Origin: Anaerococcus porci
GTDB taxonomy: Bacteria > Bacillota > Clostridia > Tissierellales > Peptoniphilaceae
Direction of reading: 5' to 3'
NCBI RefSeq assembly: GCF_009696575.1
Contig: NZ_VULQ01000001.1
Span: 62,001 to 126,000, forward strand
DNA length: 64,000 nt
The translations under genes were made by a program, and so were the position numbers. Below the pieces are notes generated by a model. It was not told the origin of the DNA and searched no databases. It saw nothing but the letters and a program-made list of their open reading frames with translations. Shown here one piece after another: positions 8,669-17,926 of the stretch (position 1 is the first letter of the stretch; each line of letters opens with the position of its first letter).

Positions 8669-9290
8669 TTATGATTATATAAGCGAATATTTAAAAGATA
8701 TATATTTAGATGATGATTATATTTTTGAAAGAAAATATGCCTTGGAAAATAATATACCTATTATGAAGTTAGAAACTAAAGAGTTTATTAAAAGCTTAAT
8801 ATATATAAAAAAACCTAAATCTATTCTTGAAATAGGTACAGCTATAGGCTACTCTTCTTTAATTTTTTCTAAATATAGTAGAGCAAGAATAACTACTATT
8901 GAAAAATCAGAAGAAATGGCAAAAATAGCTAAAAAAAACTTTTCTAAATACAACAAACAAATTAATATTATAAACATGGATGCAAAAAAAGCCTTGAATG
9001 AAATAAATCAAGGCTTTGATTTTGTTTTCATAGATGCAAACAAAGCAAAATACAAATATTATTTTGATAAGGCTTCTAAATTGTTAAATAAAGATGGCAT
9101 TATTGTATGTGATAATATTTTATTTAGAGGCGAAGTATCCAATGATGATCTTATAATAAGAAGAAGTATTACCATAGTAAAAAAATTAAGAAAATTTTTA
9201 TCATATATAACTAATTTAGAAGAATTTGATACAAGTATAATTCCTATAGGAGATGGAATAAGTATAAGCACAAGGAGGCTTAATGAATAA
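8658..9290 (+). CDS. trmR: SAM-dependent O-methyltransferase, TrmR/YrrM-like
   Basis: This 210-residue class I methyltransferase has a SAM site SILEIGTAIGYSSLIFS and FVFIDANKAKYKYYFD, the Asp-rich segment of the O-methyltransferase 3 family. In Bacillus, YrrM (TrmR) methylates 5-hydroxyuridine at tRNA position 34, and its genes neighbour U32-protease-like tRNA hydroxylases. Here the next gene is such a U32 protein, overlapping by 8 bases, which favours the same role. ATG 8658 is chosen over an in-frame GTG at 8652. Both lie inside the RNase J end and neither has a strong ribosome site. Confidence 0.8.
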   Translation: MNINYDYISEYLKDIYLDDDYIFERKYALENNIPIMKLETKEFIKSLIYIKKPKSILEIGTAIGYSSLIFSKYSRARITTIEKSEEMAKIAKKNFSKYNKQINIINMDAKKALNEINQGFDFVFIDANKAKYKYYFDKASKLLNKDGIIVCDNILFRGEVSNDDLIIRRSITIVKKLRKFLSYITNLEEFDTSIIPIGDGISISTRRLNE

Positions 9291-10509
9291 AGAAGTTGAA
9301 TTATTAGCACCTGCAGGAGATTTTGAAAAATTAAAAGCAGCAATAAAATTTGGAGCAAATGCGGTTTATATGGCTGGAAATAGTTTTGGATTAAGAAAAA
9401 ATTCAAAGAACTTTGATTCTGAAGAATTAAAAGCAGCTGTTGACTATGCACATAATCATAATGTAAGATGTCATATTACTATGAATATTGTACCACATGA
9501 TAATGATTTAGATGGTATTGTTGACTATATAAAGTTTTTAGATAAAATTGGAGTTGATGCATTAATAATATCAGATCCTGGTATTTTCATGATAGCTAAA
9601 GAAAACTCAAATATAGATTTACATATTTCTACTCAAGCTTCTGTTACGAATTCTCATACTATTAATTTTTGGTATAATTTAGGAGCAAAAAGAGTAATAC
9701 TTGCACGTGAACTGTCTTTAGATGAGATTATTGAAATTAGAAAAAATGTGCCTAAAGATTTAGAAATAGAATGTTTTATTCATGGTGCTATGTGTATTTC
9801 ATACTCTGGACGTTGCTTATTGAGCAATTATATGACAGGGAGAGATTCTAATAGGGGAGATTGCGCTCACGCTTGCAGGTGGAAATATAGTATTCAAGAA
9901 GAAAAAAGACCAGGTGAATACTATCCTATAGAAGAAGATGAAAACGGAACTTTTATTATGAATTCTAAAGACCTATGTTTAATAGATGAAATTGATAAGT
10001 TAATTGAAGCAGGAATAGATTCTTTTAAAATAGAAGGAAGAATGAAGACGGTATTTTATGTAGCAACTGTAATAAGGAGCTATAGGCAAGCAATTAATGC
10101 ATATTATAAGGGTACATTTAATGAAAAAATTGCACAAAAATATTTTGATGAAATAAAAAAAGCTAGTCATAGACATTTTACTAAGGGATTTTTCTATGGA
10201 AGACCTGGCAAAGATGCACAAATTTATGAAAATTCATCATATATTAGAAATTATGATTTTATTGCCGTAGTTCTAGATTATGATAAAAATCAAAAAATAG
10301 CAAAACTTGAGGAAAGAAATAAATTTATATTAGGCGACAAGGTTGAAATATTCGGAAATAATTCTGAATATATAGAATTTAAAATAAATAATATGAAAGA
10401 TTCTAACGGAAATGATATTGATACTGCAAATAAGGCAAAACAAATAGTATATATTAAAATAGACCATGAACTCCAAAAAGGTGATATTGTTAGACGAGAA
10501 ATAAAATAA
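9283..10509 (+). CDS. trhP: Peptidase U32-family tRNA hydroxylation protein TrhP
   Basis: This 408-residue U32 family member begins ELLAPAGDFEKLKAAIKFGANAVY and has a cysteine cluster CFIHGAMC, SGRC and GDCAHAC. This matches the Fe-S ligands of TrhP/YegQ proteins, which make 5-hydroxyuridine in tRNA using prephenate. Family members are annotated as collagenase-like peptidases, but the tRNA role is better supported in this context next to trmR. AGGAGG precedes the ATG at 9283. Bacillus carries two tandem U32 genes here; this window has only one. Confidence 0.88.
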   Translation: MNKEVELLAPAGDFEKLKAAIKFGANAVYMAGNSFGLRKNSKNFDSEELKAAVDYAHNHNVRCHITMNIVPHDNDLDGIVDYIKFLDKIGVDALIISDPGIFMIAKENSNIDLHISTQASVTNSHTINFWYNLGAKRVILARELSLDEIIEIRKNVPKDLEIECFIHGAMCISYSGRCLLSNYMTGRDSNRGDCAHACRWKYSIQEEKRPGEYYPIEEDENGTFIMNSKDLCLIDEIDKLIEAGIDSFKIEGRMKTVFYVATVIRSYRQAINAYYKGTFNEKIAQKYFDEIKKASHRHFTKGFFYGRPGKDAQIYENSSYIRNYDFIAVVLDYDKNQKIAKLEERNKFILGDKVEIFGNNSEYIEFKINNMKDSNGNDIDTANKAKQIVYIKIDHELQKGDIVRREIK

Positions 10510-10626
10510 AAAAAGTAGTGAAAACAGAATAGAATATGATATGTACCATCCTTACTGGTTTGTCCGGTAAAGAGGGTACATATCATTTCAGGATTTAGGT
10601 TGATACACAAAACTATTTACAGACCC
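10510..10626. mobile_element. Possible insertion-sequence end remnant
   Basis: Directly after trhP lies a hairpin (10536-10586). It is followed by a run whose reverse complement starts GGGTCTGTAAATAGTTTTG, with its outer edge near 10626. Tips beginning GG-CTGT and containing TTTTGTGT are common in IS256-type elements. The tip also weakly resembles the ISL3-like tips at 25827-25847 and 41702-41722. No transposase reading frame remains, so family assignment is open. This is inference from the tip and hairpin only. Confidence 0.33.
10536..10586. repeat. Imperfect 23-bp inverted repeat (hairpin)
   Basis: The arms 10536-10558 and 10564-10586 pair over about 23 positions with three mismatches or G-U pairs around a 5-base loop. 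ATGATATGTACC at the left edge is exactly complementary to the right edge. There is no T-tract after either side, so it is not a standard terminator, although it may stop readthrough after trhP. It may be the hairpin of the adjacent IS-end remnant. Confidence 0.65.
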
Positions 10627-10763
10627 ACATCCACTACAACGAATTAATTAAATATTACGTCCAGTTTTATGGATACACTTCAATATCTATTCTTTTTCAT
10701 TACCTTTAATTTTGGCGTCTTTGCAACAAGCCATTTTTAAAGAATTGTTGCTTATTTTAATGC

Positions 10764-11000
10764 TTATTCTTTGTCTTTAGATGGATTTTCAGAAAAATCT
10801 GATCTTGTTCTTCTAGCTTCTACTCCAACGTTAGAGTTTTCATCAGCTTCATCTGATATAGTTCTAAGATTTTCTTGGTCTGCATTATGTTTTTTATCTA
10901 ATGATTCTCCACCTTGTTCTTTATTTTCTTCTCTAACTTTTTTATCAAGTTCTTCATCACCTTTATATTGATTGGCATTTGTTACTTTTTTATCTGTCAT
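10764..11000 (-). CDS. Small, highly charged, probably disordered protein
   Basis: This 78-residue protein is rich in Glu, Asp, Lys, Asn and Gln and has no hydrophobic core, cysteine or membrane segment. The start is MTDKKVTNANQYKGDEELDK and the end is Ser/Lys/Glu-rich. It looks like a soluble disordered stress-type or spacer protein, but I do not recognise a family. AAGGAG lies 8 bases before the ATG at 11000, so it is probably expressed. It lies downstream of pepT on the same strand after 66 bases, next to the possible IS remnant. Confidence 0.6.
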   Translation of the reverse strand: MTDKKVTNANQYKGDEELDKKVREENKEQGGESLDKKHNADQENLRTISDEADENSNVGVEARRTRSDFSENPSKDKE

Positions 11001-11066
11001 AAAAATCTCCTTTATAAATATTAATTAGAATCTTCAATATTACATTTATACCCATTAAGGTGAGAT

Positions 11067-12296
11067 TTATATCACTTTATTATTTTTACTAATTTCTTTT
11101 GTAATTTCTACAATAACTTTACTTGCCATCTCCATATCTTCTATTGGAATAAATTCATATATACCATGAAAATTATATCCTCCTGTAAAAATATTAGGAC
11201 ATGGTAGACCCATAAAAGATAATTTTGAGCCATCAGTACCACCCCTTATAGGTTGACAGATAACTTCTATTCCAAGATTTTCCATAGCTTTTCTTGCATA
11301 ATCTATTATTTCTTGTTTGTCTTTTAAAATATCTCCCATATTATAATAAGTATCACTTAAATCAAGTTTTATATTATTGTTATATTTTTTGTTTAAAAAT
11401 TCTATACAATCTGATAAAAAAGCTTTCTTAATTTGAAATTCGTCTTTATTAAAATCTCTTATTATATAGTTTAATTGAGTATCTTCTACACTACCTTTTA
11501 TAGAGACCATATGATAAAATCCTTCATATCCTTCTGTATGCTCAGGTCTTTGTACTTGACCTAACATATCATCTAATTCTTTCGCAAGGCTGATAGAATT
11601 TATCATAGTGTTTTTTGCAGTACCAGGATGCACTGACTTACCTTTAATATAAATTTTTGCATCGGCAGCATTAAACGATTCATATTCCAATTCACCCAAT
11701 CTACCTCCGTCTATAGTATAAGCAAAATCAGCTCCAAAACTACATACATCAAAGCTATCACAACCTGTTCCAATCTCTTCATCGGGTGTAAAGGCAATTT
11801 TTATATCTCCATGCTTAATCTCTGGATTATTTACTAAAAATTCTAATGCGTTCATAATTGCAGCTATACCAGCTTTATCATCAGCACCTAGGAGCGATTT
11901 ACCTCTAGTTGTTATTAAGGTTTTACCTACTAAATTATCTAATACAGGGAATTCACTAGTCTTTAGGTAAATATTATCATTTAGTTTAATATCTCCACCT
12001 TTATATTTGATAATTTGCGGATCTACAATTTTCCCATCCATTTCTGGTGAAGTGTCCATATGGGCAATGAATCCAACTTTTGGTAAGTCTTTATCAATAT
12101 TAGCTTTTAAAGTCGAAAAAAGAAACCCCTCCTCATTTATAGTAGATTCAAGTCCCAAATCTCTTAATTCATCTTTTAAAACTTTTGCTAATTCAAGTTG
12201 ACCCTCACTTGTAGGTTTAATCTCTGAAGCTTTTTCCGGATTGCTCTTAGTATCAATAGCTATATATTTTAAAAACCTATTACAAATATCTGTCAT
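11067..12296 (-). CDS. pepT: Peptidase T (tripeptide aminopeptidase)
   Basis: This M20-family zinc aminopeptidase removes the N-terminal residue of tripeptides in the cytoplasm. Metal and catalytic motifs are visible: AHMDTSPEM, LLGADDKAGIA, TPDEEIGTG, YTIDGG and the C-terminal FTGGYNFHG. The preferred start is ATG 12296, with AAGGAG about 5 bases upstream, giving 409 residues beginning MTDICNRFLKYIAID. An upstream in-frame codon at 12311 would place the start in front of that ribosome site. Confidence 0.93.
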   Translation of the reverse strand: MTDICNRFLKYIAIDTKSNPEKASEIKPTSEGQLELAKVLKDELRDLGLESTINEEGFLFSTLKANIDKDLPKVGFIAHMDTSPEMDGKIVDPQIIKYKGGDIKLNDNIYLKTSEFPVLDNLVGKTLITTRGKSLLGADDKAGIAAIMNALEFLVNNPEIKHGDIKIAFTPDEEIGTGCDSFDVCSFGADFAYTIDGGRLGELEYESFNAADAKIYIKGKSVHPGTAKNTMINSISLAKELDDMLGQVQRPEHTEGYEGFYHMVSIKGSVEDTQLNYIIRDFNKDEFQIKKAFLSDCIEFLNKKYNNNIKLDLSDTYYNMGDILKDKQEIIDYARKAMENLGIEVICQPIRGGTDGSKLSFMGLPCPNIFTGGYNFHGIYEFIPIEDMEMASKVIVEITKEISKNNKVI

Positions 12297-12403
12297 ATTA
12301 ACTCCTTTCAATACTAATTATACTACTAATTTATAATTTGATAAAAGCAGTTTCTAAATGCTTTATAACTTGAAAATTCTTGATTTTTCTTATTTTTTAA
12401 AAA

Positions 12404-12432
12404 TTGGGATTTATGGTAAAATTAATTATAGA
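12404..12432 (+). promoter_or_regulatory. Candidate sigma-A promoter for dut
   Basis: TTGGGA at 12404-12409, a 17-base spacer and TATAGA at 12427-12432 lie 24 bases before the dut ATG. The match is moderate and the region is very AT-rich, so chance is possible. Confidence 0.4.
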
Positions 12433-12455
12433 TTATGATTATAGGGGTTGATTAA

Positions 12456-12884
12456 ATGAAAGATTTGAATATTAAAACTGAAAATAAATTACCAGAATAT
12501 AAAACAGCATCCTCAGCTGGTATGGATATATATGGATTTAATGATGAGGATGTAATCATTAAAAGCGGTGAAACAAAATGTATAGATACAGGTCTAAAGA
12601 TAGAAATACCTGAGGGATATTTTGCAGCGATATATCCAAGATCTTCAACTGGTGTAAAAAGAAACTTAATGCTTGCAAATTCTACTGGTATAATAGATAG
12701 TGATTATAGAGGAGAGATTAAGTTATTTTTCTATAACTTTGGCAAAGAAACTCAAGTTATAAAAAAGGGAGAAAGGCTTGCTCAATTAATAATTCAACCT
12801 TATGAAAGAGTTAGAATAAATAAGGTTGACCAATTAAGTGAAACAAGTAGGGGAGAAAGAGGAATAGGCTCAACAGGGAAATAA
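12456..12884 (+). CDS. dut: dUTP diphosphatase
   Basis: This 142-residue trimeric-type dUTPase converts dUTP to dUMP and pyrophosphate. It keeps uracil out of DNA and supplies thymidylate synthesis. The five family motifs are visible: AGMDIYGF, PRSSTGVK, GIIDSDYRGEI, GERLAQLII and the C-terminal P-loop-like RGERGIGSTGK. GGGG lies 10 bases before the ATG. The stop overlaps the next start by one base. Confidence 0.94.
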   Translation: MKDLNIKTENKLPEYKTASSAGMDIYGFNDEDVIIKSGETKCIDTGLKIEIPEGYFAAIYPRSSTGVKRNLMLANSTGIIDSDYRGEIKLFFYNFGKETQVIKKGERLAQLIIQPYERVRINKVDQLSETSRGERGIGSTGK

Positions 12885-13423
12885 TGAGAAAGAAGAAAAA
12901 TTCAATCAAAAAAAATTTTAATAAAAATAAGTATAACATTATCTTAATTATAATTGCCATAATATTTGCAGTTTTTCTTCTAGCAAATATAATAGATAAT
13001 ATTTCTAATAAAAACTTATCCAAATATGACAATGAAATGATAGTAATAAAAAATAAAGATAATGAAATCACTTCACTTAGCCTTAGAGATATAAGAAAAA
13101 TGGGTGGTCAAAATTCAAAAATAAATCAACATAGTGATGTAGTTATAGATATTGAAGGGCTGTCACTTGATAGACTAATAAACAAAGTAGATATAGATCC
13201 TAATTTAAATAATATTATTGAATTTATAGATGGTAAGGGAAACAAAACTAGTATAGCTCTAGAAAGTGCACTTGAAGTTGATAGAGTTTATCTTGTTTAT
13301 AAAACTATTAATAAAGCTAATATAGATTTTGATAAAAAATTAGGTGTATTCTATGTAGTAGATAAACAGCAAAAAGATGCCAATAAATGGATTAAAAATG
13401 TAAAAATAATTAATATAAAATAA
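12884..13423 (+). CDS. Membrane-anchored protein of unknown function
   Basis: This 179-residue protein has a Lys/Asn-rich cytoplasmic N terminus and one membrane helix at about residues 18-38 (IILIIIAIIFAVFLLANII). An extracellular domain of about 135 residues follows. The domain has GLSLDRLINK, a mid-domain IEFIDGKGNKTSIAL and a C-terminal KWIKNVKIINI, which faintly recalls the cofactor-less molybdopterin-oxidoreductase (SUOX-like) fold found in small surface proteins. That resemblance is by eye only. There is no lipobox. It is translationally coupled to dut and ends at a terminator. Confidence 0.7.
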   Translation: MRKKKNSIKKNFNKNKYNIILIIIAIIFAVFLLANIIDNISNKNLSKYDNEMIVIKNKDNEITSLSLRDIRKMGGQNSKINQHSDVVIDIEGLSLDRLINKVDIDPNLNNIIEFIDGKGNKTSIALESALEVDRVYLVYKTINKANIDFDKKLGVFYVVDKQQKDANKWIKNVKIINIK

Positions 13424-13454
13424 CTCATGACTAGTCATGGGTTATTTATTTTAG
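13421..13454 (+). terminator. Rho-independent terminator after dut operon
   Basis: AACTCATGA and TCATGGGTT form a 9-10 bp stem with one G-U pair around a CTAG loop (stem 13422-13443, starting inside the stop codon). It is followed by TTATTTATTTTA. Confidence 0.75.
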
Positions 13455-13468
13455 AAGATAGATCAATA

Positions 13469-13477
13469 TGATATAAT
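13469..13477 (+). promoter_or_regulatory. Extended -10 element for mutS
   Basis: TGATATAAT (TG at 13469-13470, TATAAT at 13472-13477) is an extended -10 box about 20 bases before the mutS ATG at 13497. No good -35 is visible, which is typical of extended -10 promoters. Confidence 0.5.
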
Positions 13478-13496
13478 TGATTAAGGATGTGATAAT

Positions 13497-16115
13497 ATGA
13501 ATAATGAGTTTAAATACGAAAAACTAACTCCTATGCTCAAACACTATGTAGATGTCAAAAAAAACTTTAATGATTCAGTCCTATTATATAGGGTTGGTGA
13601 TTTCTATGAAGCTTTTTTTGATGATGCCATTACTATTAGCAAAGTACTTCAATTAGCACTAACAGGAAAAGAATGTGGTCATGATAAAAGAGCACCAATG
13701 TGTGGAGTACCCCATCATGTAATTGATACTTATGTAAATAAATTAGTAAAAAAAGGACATAAAGTGGCCTTATGTGATCAAGTTGAAGATCCCAAAAAAG
13801 CAAAAGGGTTAGTAAAAAGGGCTATAACAAGAGTTATTAGTCCCGGTACCATAGTTGATCTAGACTCTCTTAATAAAAAAGAAAATAACTATCTTCTTTC
13901 GTTATATGAAAATAAATTTGGTATTGGAGCATGCTTTTCTGATATATCAACAGGAAAATTAGTATGCTTTGAAATAAGAAATAAAATTAATATTACTGGA
14001 AACAAGCTTATAGATGAAGTCGAAAAAATTTCTCCTTCAGAAATACTTATAAATTCAAATTTTAAAAACAAAAAATTCAGAGAATATTTGGATTTAAATC
14101 CTAGTATTCTAATAAATAAAATAGATGATAATAATAACTTTGAAGACTTTATCCAAAATGTAAGAGAACATCTTGGTGATATTAATTATAGTAAAATTAA
14201 TAACTTAAGAATCGCACTTGTAGCTTGTTCAAATCTTTTAAGCTATATTTACAAATTTCATAATGAAAATCTAGCTCACTTAAATGAAATAGAGCTTCTT
14301 GAAATTGATTCATATATGGAGCTTGATGCAAATACTAGACGTAACTTAGAACTTCACAATAATATAGATAAAAAAGGCAAGGAAAACTCTATAATAAAGC
14401 TTATTGACAAGGCGGATACAGTAATGGGTTCAAGACTTTTAAATGAATGGCTTGAAAGACCATTAATTGAAAAAGAAAAGATTGAAAAAAGGCTTGATAT
14501 GGTTGAATATCTTTTCTCAAATAGAGATGTTTCAGAAAAAATCACTTATTTTTTAGATGATATATATGATTTAGAAAGAATTGTGGGAAAAATTTCCTAT
14601 CAAAGAGCAAATGCTAGAGATATGATTTCATTAAAATCGTCATTAAGGAATATACCGGAATTTAAAATATATTTATCTAATCTAAATAATAAGGCATATA
14701 AGGACTTAGCTAATATAATACCAGATATTGGAAATATTTATGAAATTTTAGAAAAAGCTGTAGTTAATAATCCTCCTATATCTATAACTGACGGAGGCAT
14801 CATAAAGGATAATTTTAATGATAAGCTAGATAAGTTAAAGCTTGAATCAGAATCTGCTGAAAAAGATCTCCTTGAATATGAGGTAAGTGAAAGAGAAAAA
14901 ACGGGTATTAAAAAATTAAAAATTAACTACAATAAAAATAGTGGTTATTCTATTGAAGTAACTAAGTCTTTTATAAATATGGTTCCAAAAAGCTATATAA
15001 GAAAACAAACCCTAAAAAATCAAGAAAGATATACAACTGAAAGATTAGAAGAATTATCTAATTTGATATTAAGCTCAAGCGATATGATAAATGAGCTTGA
15101 ATATGAAATTTTTAATGAACTTAGAGATTTTATTTTAGAAAATACGAAAAAACTCCAATACTTGTCTAAGTTAATAGCAATTATAGACGCATTAAACTCT
15201 TTGAGTAAGCTTGCAAGGGAAAATAATTACACTAAGCCTATAATGAGAAATGATAATATCATTAAGATTATAAATGGTCGCCATCCAGTCATAGAAAAAA
15301 ATCTTAAAGAAAATGAATTTATTGCAAATGATACAGATATAGGAGAAGAAGATAACTTAATCCAAATTATAACAGGACCTAATATGGCAGGTAAATCTAC
15401 CTATATGAGGCAGATGGCTATAATTATTATACTTGCTCAAATAGGTTCCTTTGTACCATGTGACAAAGCTGAGATATCTATATGTGATAAAGTATTTACA
15501 AGAATTGGGGCAAGTGACAATATCTCTAAAGGTGAATCTACCTTTATGTTAGAAATGAATGAGGTAAGTAATATATTAAAAAATGCAACTGAGAGCTCAT
15601 TTATTATTTTAGATGAAGTAGGAAGGGGAACAAGTTCTGATGATGGTTTATCAATTGCAATGAGTCTTGTAGAGTACTTAAGTAAGAAAAAAAGAATAAA
15701 GACAGTATTTGCGACTCATTTTCATGAATTGACAATTCTAGAAAACGAGCTTAGAAATGTAGTTAATCTTAAAATTGATATACTTGAAGAGAATAATTCC
15801 CTAGTTTTTTTAAGAAAGATTTCAAGAGGCAAGTCAGATAGGTCTTATGGTATTGAAGTGGCTAAAATGTCGGGTCTACCAGAAGAAGTAATAGAAAATG
15901 CTAAAATATTTATGGCAAAAATTGATGATAATAAGTCTATTTCTAATATAAGTAGAAATTCAAAAGAAAATATAAAAGAAACTTTAAGTAATATAAAAAA
16001 TAGGAAAATTAATGATATCAAATCTTTTTGCAAAAATATTAATATAAATGATTTAACCCCACTAGAGGCTATAAATATTTTAAATAAATTAATTATAAAG
16101 GTTAGGGAGCTATAA
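13497..16115 (+). CDS. mutS: DNA mismatch repair protein MutS
   Basis: This 872-residue protein recognises mismatches. The N-terminal domain has the Phe-X-Glu mismatch-contact motif in GDFYEAFFDDA (about residues 36-46). The ATPase domain has Walker A GPNMAGKSTYM, Walker B FIILDEVGRGTSS and FATHFHEL. AAGGATGTGATA precedes the ATG. It shares one base with mutL (TAATG), so both are made from one message. All catalytic features are intact, in contrast to the partner MutL. Confidence 0.97.
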   Translation: MNNEFKYEKLTPMLKHYVDVKKNFNDSVLLYRVGDFYEAFFDDAITISKVLQLALTGKECGHDKRAPMCGVPHHVIDTYVNKLVKKGHKVALCDQVEDPKKAKGLVKRAITRVISPGTIVDLDSLNKKENNYLLSLYENKFGIGACFSDISTGKLVCFEIRNKINITGNKLIDEVEKISPSEILINSNFKNKKFREYLDLNPSILINKIDDNNNFEDFIQNVREHLGDINYSKINNLRIALVACSNLLSYIYKFHNENLAHLNEIELLEIDSYMELDANTRRNLELHNNIDKKGKENSIIKLIDKADTVMGSRLLNEWLERPLIEKEKIEKRLDMVEYLFSNRDVSEKITYFLDDIYDLERIVGKISYQRANARDMISLKSSLRNIPEFKIYLSNLNNKAYKDLANIIPDIGNIYEILEKAVVNNPPISITDGGIIKDNFNDKLDKLKLESESAEKDLLEYEVSEREKTGIKKLKINYNKNSGYSIEVTKSFINMVPKSYIRKQTLKNQERYTTERLEELSNLILSSSDMINELEYEIFNELRDFILENTKKLQYLSKLIAIIDALNSLSKLARENNYTKPIMRNDNIIKIINGRHPVIEKNLKENEFIANDTDIGEEDNLIQIITGPNMAGKSTYMRQMAIIIILAQIGSFVPCDKAEISICDKVFTRIGASDNISKGESTFMLEMNEVSNILKNATESSFIILDEVGRGTSSDDGLSIAMSLVEYLSKKKRIKTVFATHFHELTILENELRNVVNLKIDILEENNSLVFLRKISRGKSDRSYGIEVAKMSGLPEEVIENAKIFMAKIDDNKSISNISRNSKENIKETLSNIKNRKINDIKSFCKNININDLTPLEAINILNKLIIKVREL

Positions 16116-17926
16116 TGGCAATAGTTCAACTTGATAAAAATACAATCGAAAAAATTGCAGCAGGAGAAGTAATTGAATCTCCACTATCAATTGTAAAAGA
16201 ATTGGTTGAAAACTCAATTGATGCCAAGGCAAAGAATATAGTTGTTGAAATTAAGAATGGTGGTAAATCTTATATCAGAGTCACCGATGATGGCACAGGT
16301 ATTGAAGAATATGAATTAGAACTTGCATTTAAAAGGCATGCTACGTCAAAAATAAATACATTTGATGATTTATATAATATATTTACTTTAGGATTTAGGG
16401 GTGAGGCTCTTTCTTCTATTTTAGCTTGTGCTGATCTTACTTTAATATCATGTACAAAAAATAGCAAGGTTGGTAAAAAAGTAGTCTATAAAAACAATAA
16501 GCTTATTCATAAATCATCTATAGCAACCAATATAGGTACCAGTATTGAAGTATATAATTTATTTAAGAATATTCCTGTAAGGAGAAAATTTTTAGCAAGT
16601 GATATAAGAGAATCAAATAGGATAAGTAGGCTTATCCATGCTTTTGCTTTGGGTTATGATGGTATTTCTTTTAAATTTATAAAAGATGATAGATTTATCT
16701 TTCATACATTAGAAAATCAAAATTTAATAAGTAAAATCTATAATTTAATTGATGAAAATCTAAAAGATGAGTTAATTCATTTAGAAATAAAAAATAACTT
16801 ATATGAGATAAGTGGATACACTTCAAGCATTAATTACTATAGGGGAAATAGATCATTACAATATATCTTTATTAATAATAGATTGGTTGAATACAAAAAA
16901 ATAAGCAATTCTATTGAAGATACCTACAGTGGACTTATACCAAATTCAAGATATCCAGCATTTTTTATCTTTATAAATACAAACTCTAATAATGTAGATG
17001 TCAATATTCACCCTAATAAAAGAGAAATAAAACTTTCATACGAAGATGAGCTTCTTTCTCTAATAAAAGAAAATATAGGAAAAAAAGTCATAGAAAATGT
17101 ATCAAGTAAAGAAATAAAAATTAAAAATGAAAAATCTAAAGAACTAAATTTCTATGAAGATTATAGTGACATCTTAAATGCTTATAATAAAATCAATGAT
17201 TCTAGTATAGTTAAAGAAGATAATTATAACAGTCAATATTTTTATAATTTCTTTAATAAAAAGGATGTAGAATCAGAAAATAATATTACTAATATGGAAG
17301 ATAATTATATCCAAGAAAGTATTAATAGTCACGAAGAAAGCAAATTAGTAAAACAAAATATTTTTGATATAAGTAAAATAATCTATAAATCTTCATTATT
17401 TGGAAAATATTCTTTATTTGAATATAATGATAAACTCTTATTATTAAATCATAGGCGTGCTGAGCAAAGGCTAAAATTTGAAAAATATATAAAAGATTTT
17501 AAAAATCAAGAAATAGTTTCTCAACAGTTATTAGATCCTATTATTATGAAAATAAATATAAATGATTATAGTAAATATATAGAAAATAAAGATTTATTTA
17601 AAAAATTAGGTTTTGATATTGAGGAATTTTCATCAGATAAGCTTATTATAAGATCTTTACCTCTGATTTTTGATATACCTGAAAAAATCAACTTTTTCTA
17701 TGAACTTTTAGATTTAAACTTTAATGATGAAGATTTATTTTATGATAAAATATCAAAAATAATAAATAATATAAGTTTTAAGAAAGGTGATAGGATTAAT
17801 GAAGATGAGGCTAATGAACTCATTAATGGTTTAAATAAGCTTGATAATCCTTATAAAACATTTGATGGTAAGACTATATTAATCAGTATATCTGAAAGTG
17901 AAATGGAGAAATATTTTGAAAGATAA
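16115..17926 (+). CDS. mutL: DNA mismatch repair protein MutL with degenerate endonuclease domain
   Basis: This is a 603-residue protein. The N-terminal GHKL ATPase is intact: ENSIDAKAKNI, VTDDGTGI, LGFRGEALSSI. The C-terminal domain has lost the endonuclease signatures of MutL homologues in bacteria without MutH. DQHA(X)2E(X)4E is replaced by NHRRAEQRLKFE (residues 445-456). The ACxxA segment lacks its Cys near residue 551. The CPHGRP segment reads TFDGKT (582-587). A clamp-binding-like QQLLDP segment remains. It probably works as a matchmaker without nicking activity. Confidence 0.93.
   Translation: MAIVQLDKNTIEKIAAGEVIESPLSIVKELVENSIDAKAKNIVVEIKNGGKSYIRVTDDGTGIEEYELELAFKRHATSKINTFDDLYNIFTLGFRGEALSSILACADLTLISCTKNSKVGKKVVYKNNKLIHKSSIATNIGTSIEVYNLFKNIPVRRKFLASDIRESNRISRLIHAFALGYDGISFKFIKDDRFIFHTLENQNLISKIYNLIDENLKDELIHLEIKNNLYEISGYTSSINYYRGNRSLQYIFINNRLVEYKKISNSIEDTYSGLIPNSRYPAFFIFINTNSNNVDVNIHPNKREIKLSYEDELLSLIKENIGKKVIENVSSKEIKIKNEKSKELNFYEDYSDILNAYNKINDSSIVKEDNYNSQYFYNFFNKKDVESENNITNMEDNYIQESINSHEESKLVKQNIFDISKIIYKSSLFGKYSLFEYNDKLLLLNHRRAEQRLKFEKYIKDFKNQEIVSQQLLDPIIMKININDYSKYIENKDLFKKLGFDIEEFSSDKLIIRSLPLIFDIPEKINFFYELLDLNFNDEDLFYDKISKIINNISFKKGDRINEDEANELINGLNKLDNPYKTFDGKTILISISESEMEKYFER

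Noticed and set aside
10290-10610. 106-codon minus-strand frame opposite the end of trhP
   Set aside because: It is antisense to a conserved protein and crosses the hairpin. Its composition reflects the complementary strand.
10687-10734. 15-codon frame on the minus strand (MACCKDAKIKGNEKE) with a Cys-Cys pair
   Set aside because: No ribosome binding site is visible and the length is within chance. It overlaps a weak hairpin (10723-10751) downstream of the small charged-protein gene.
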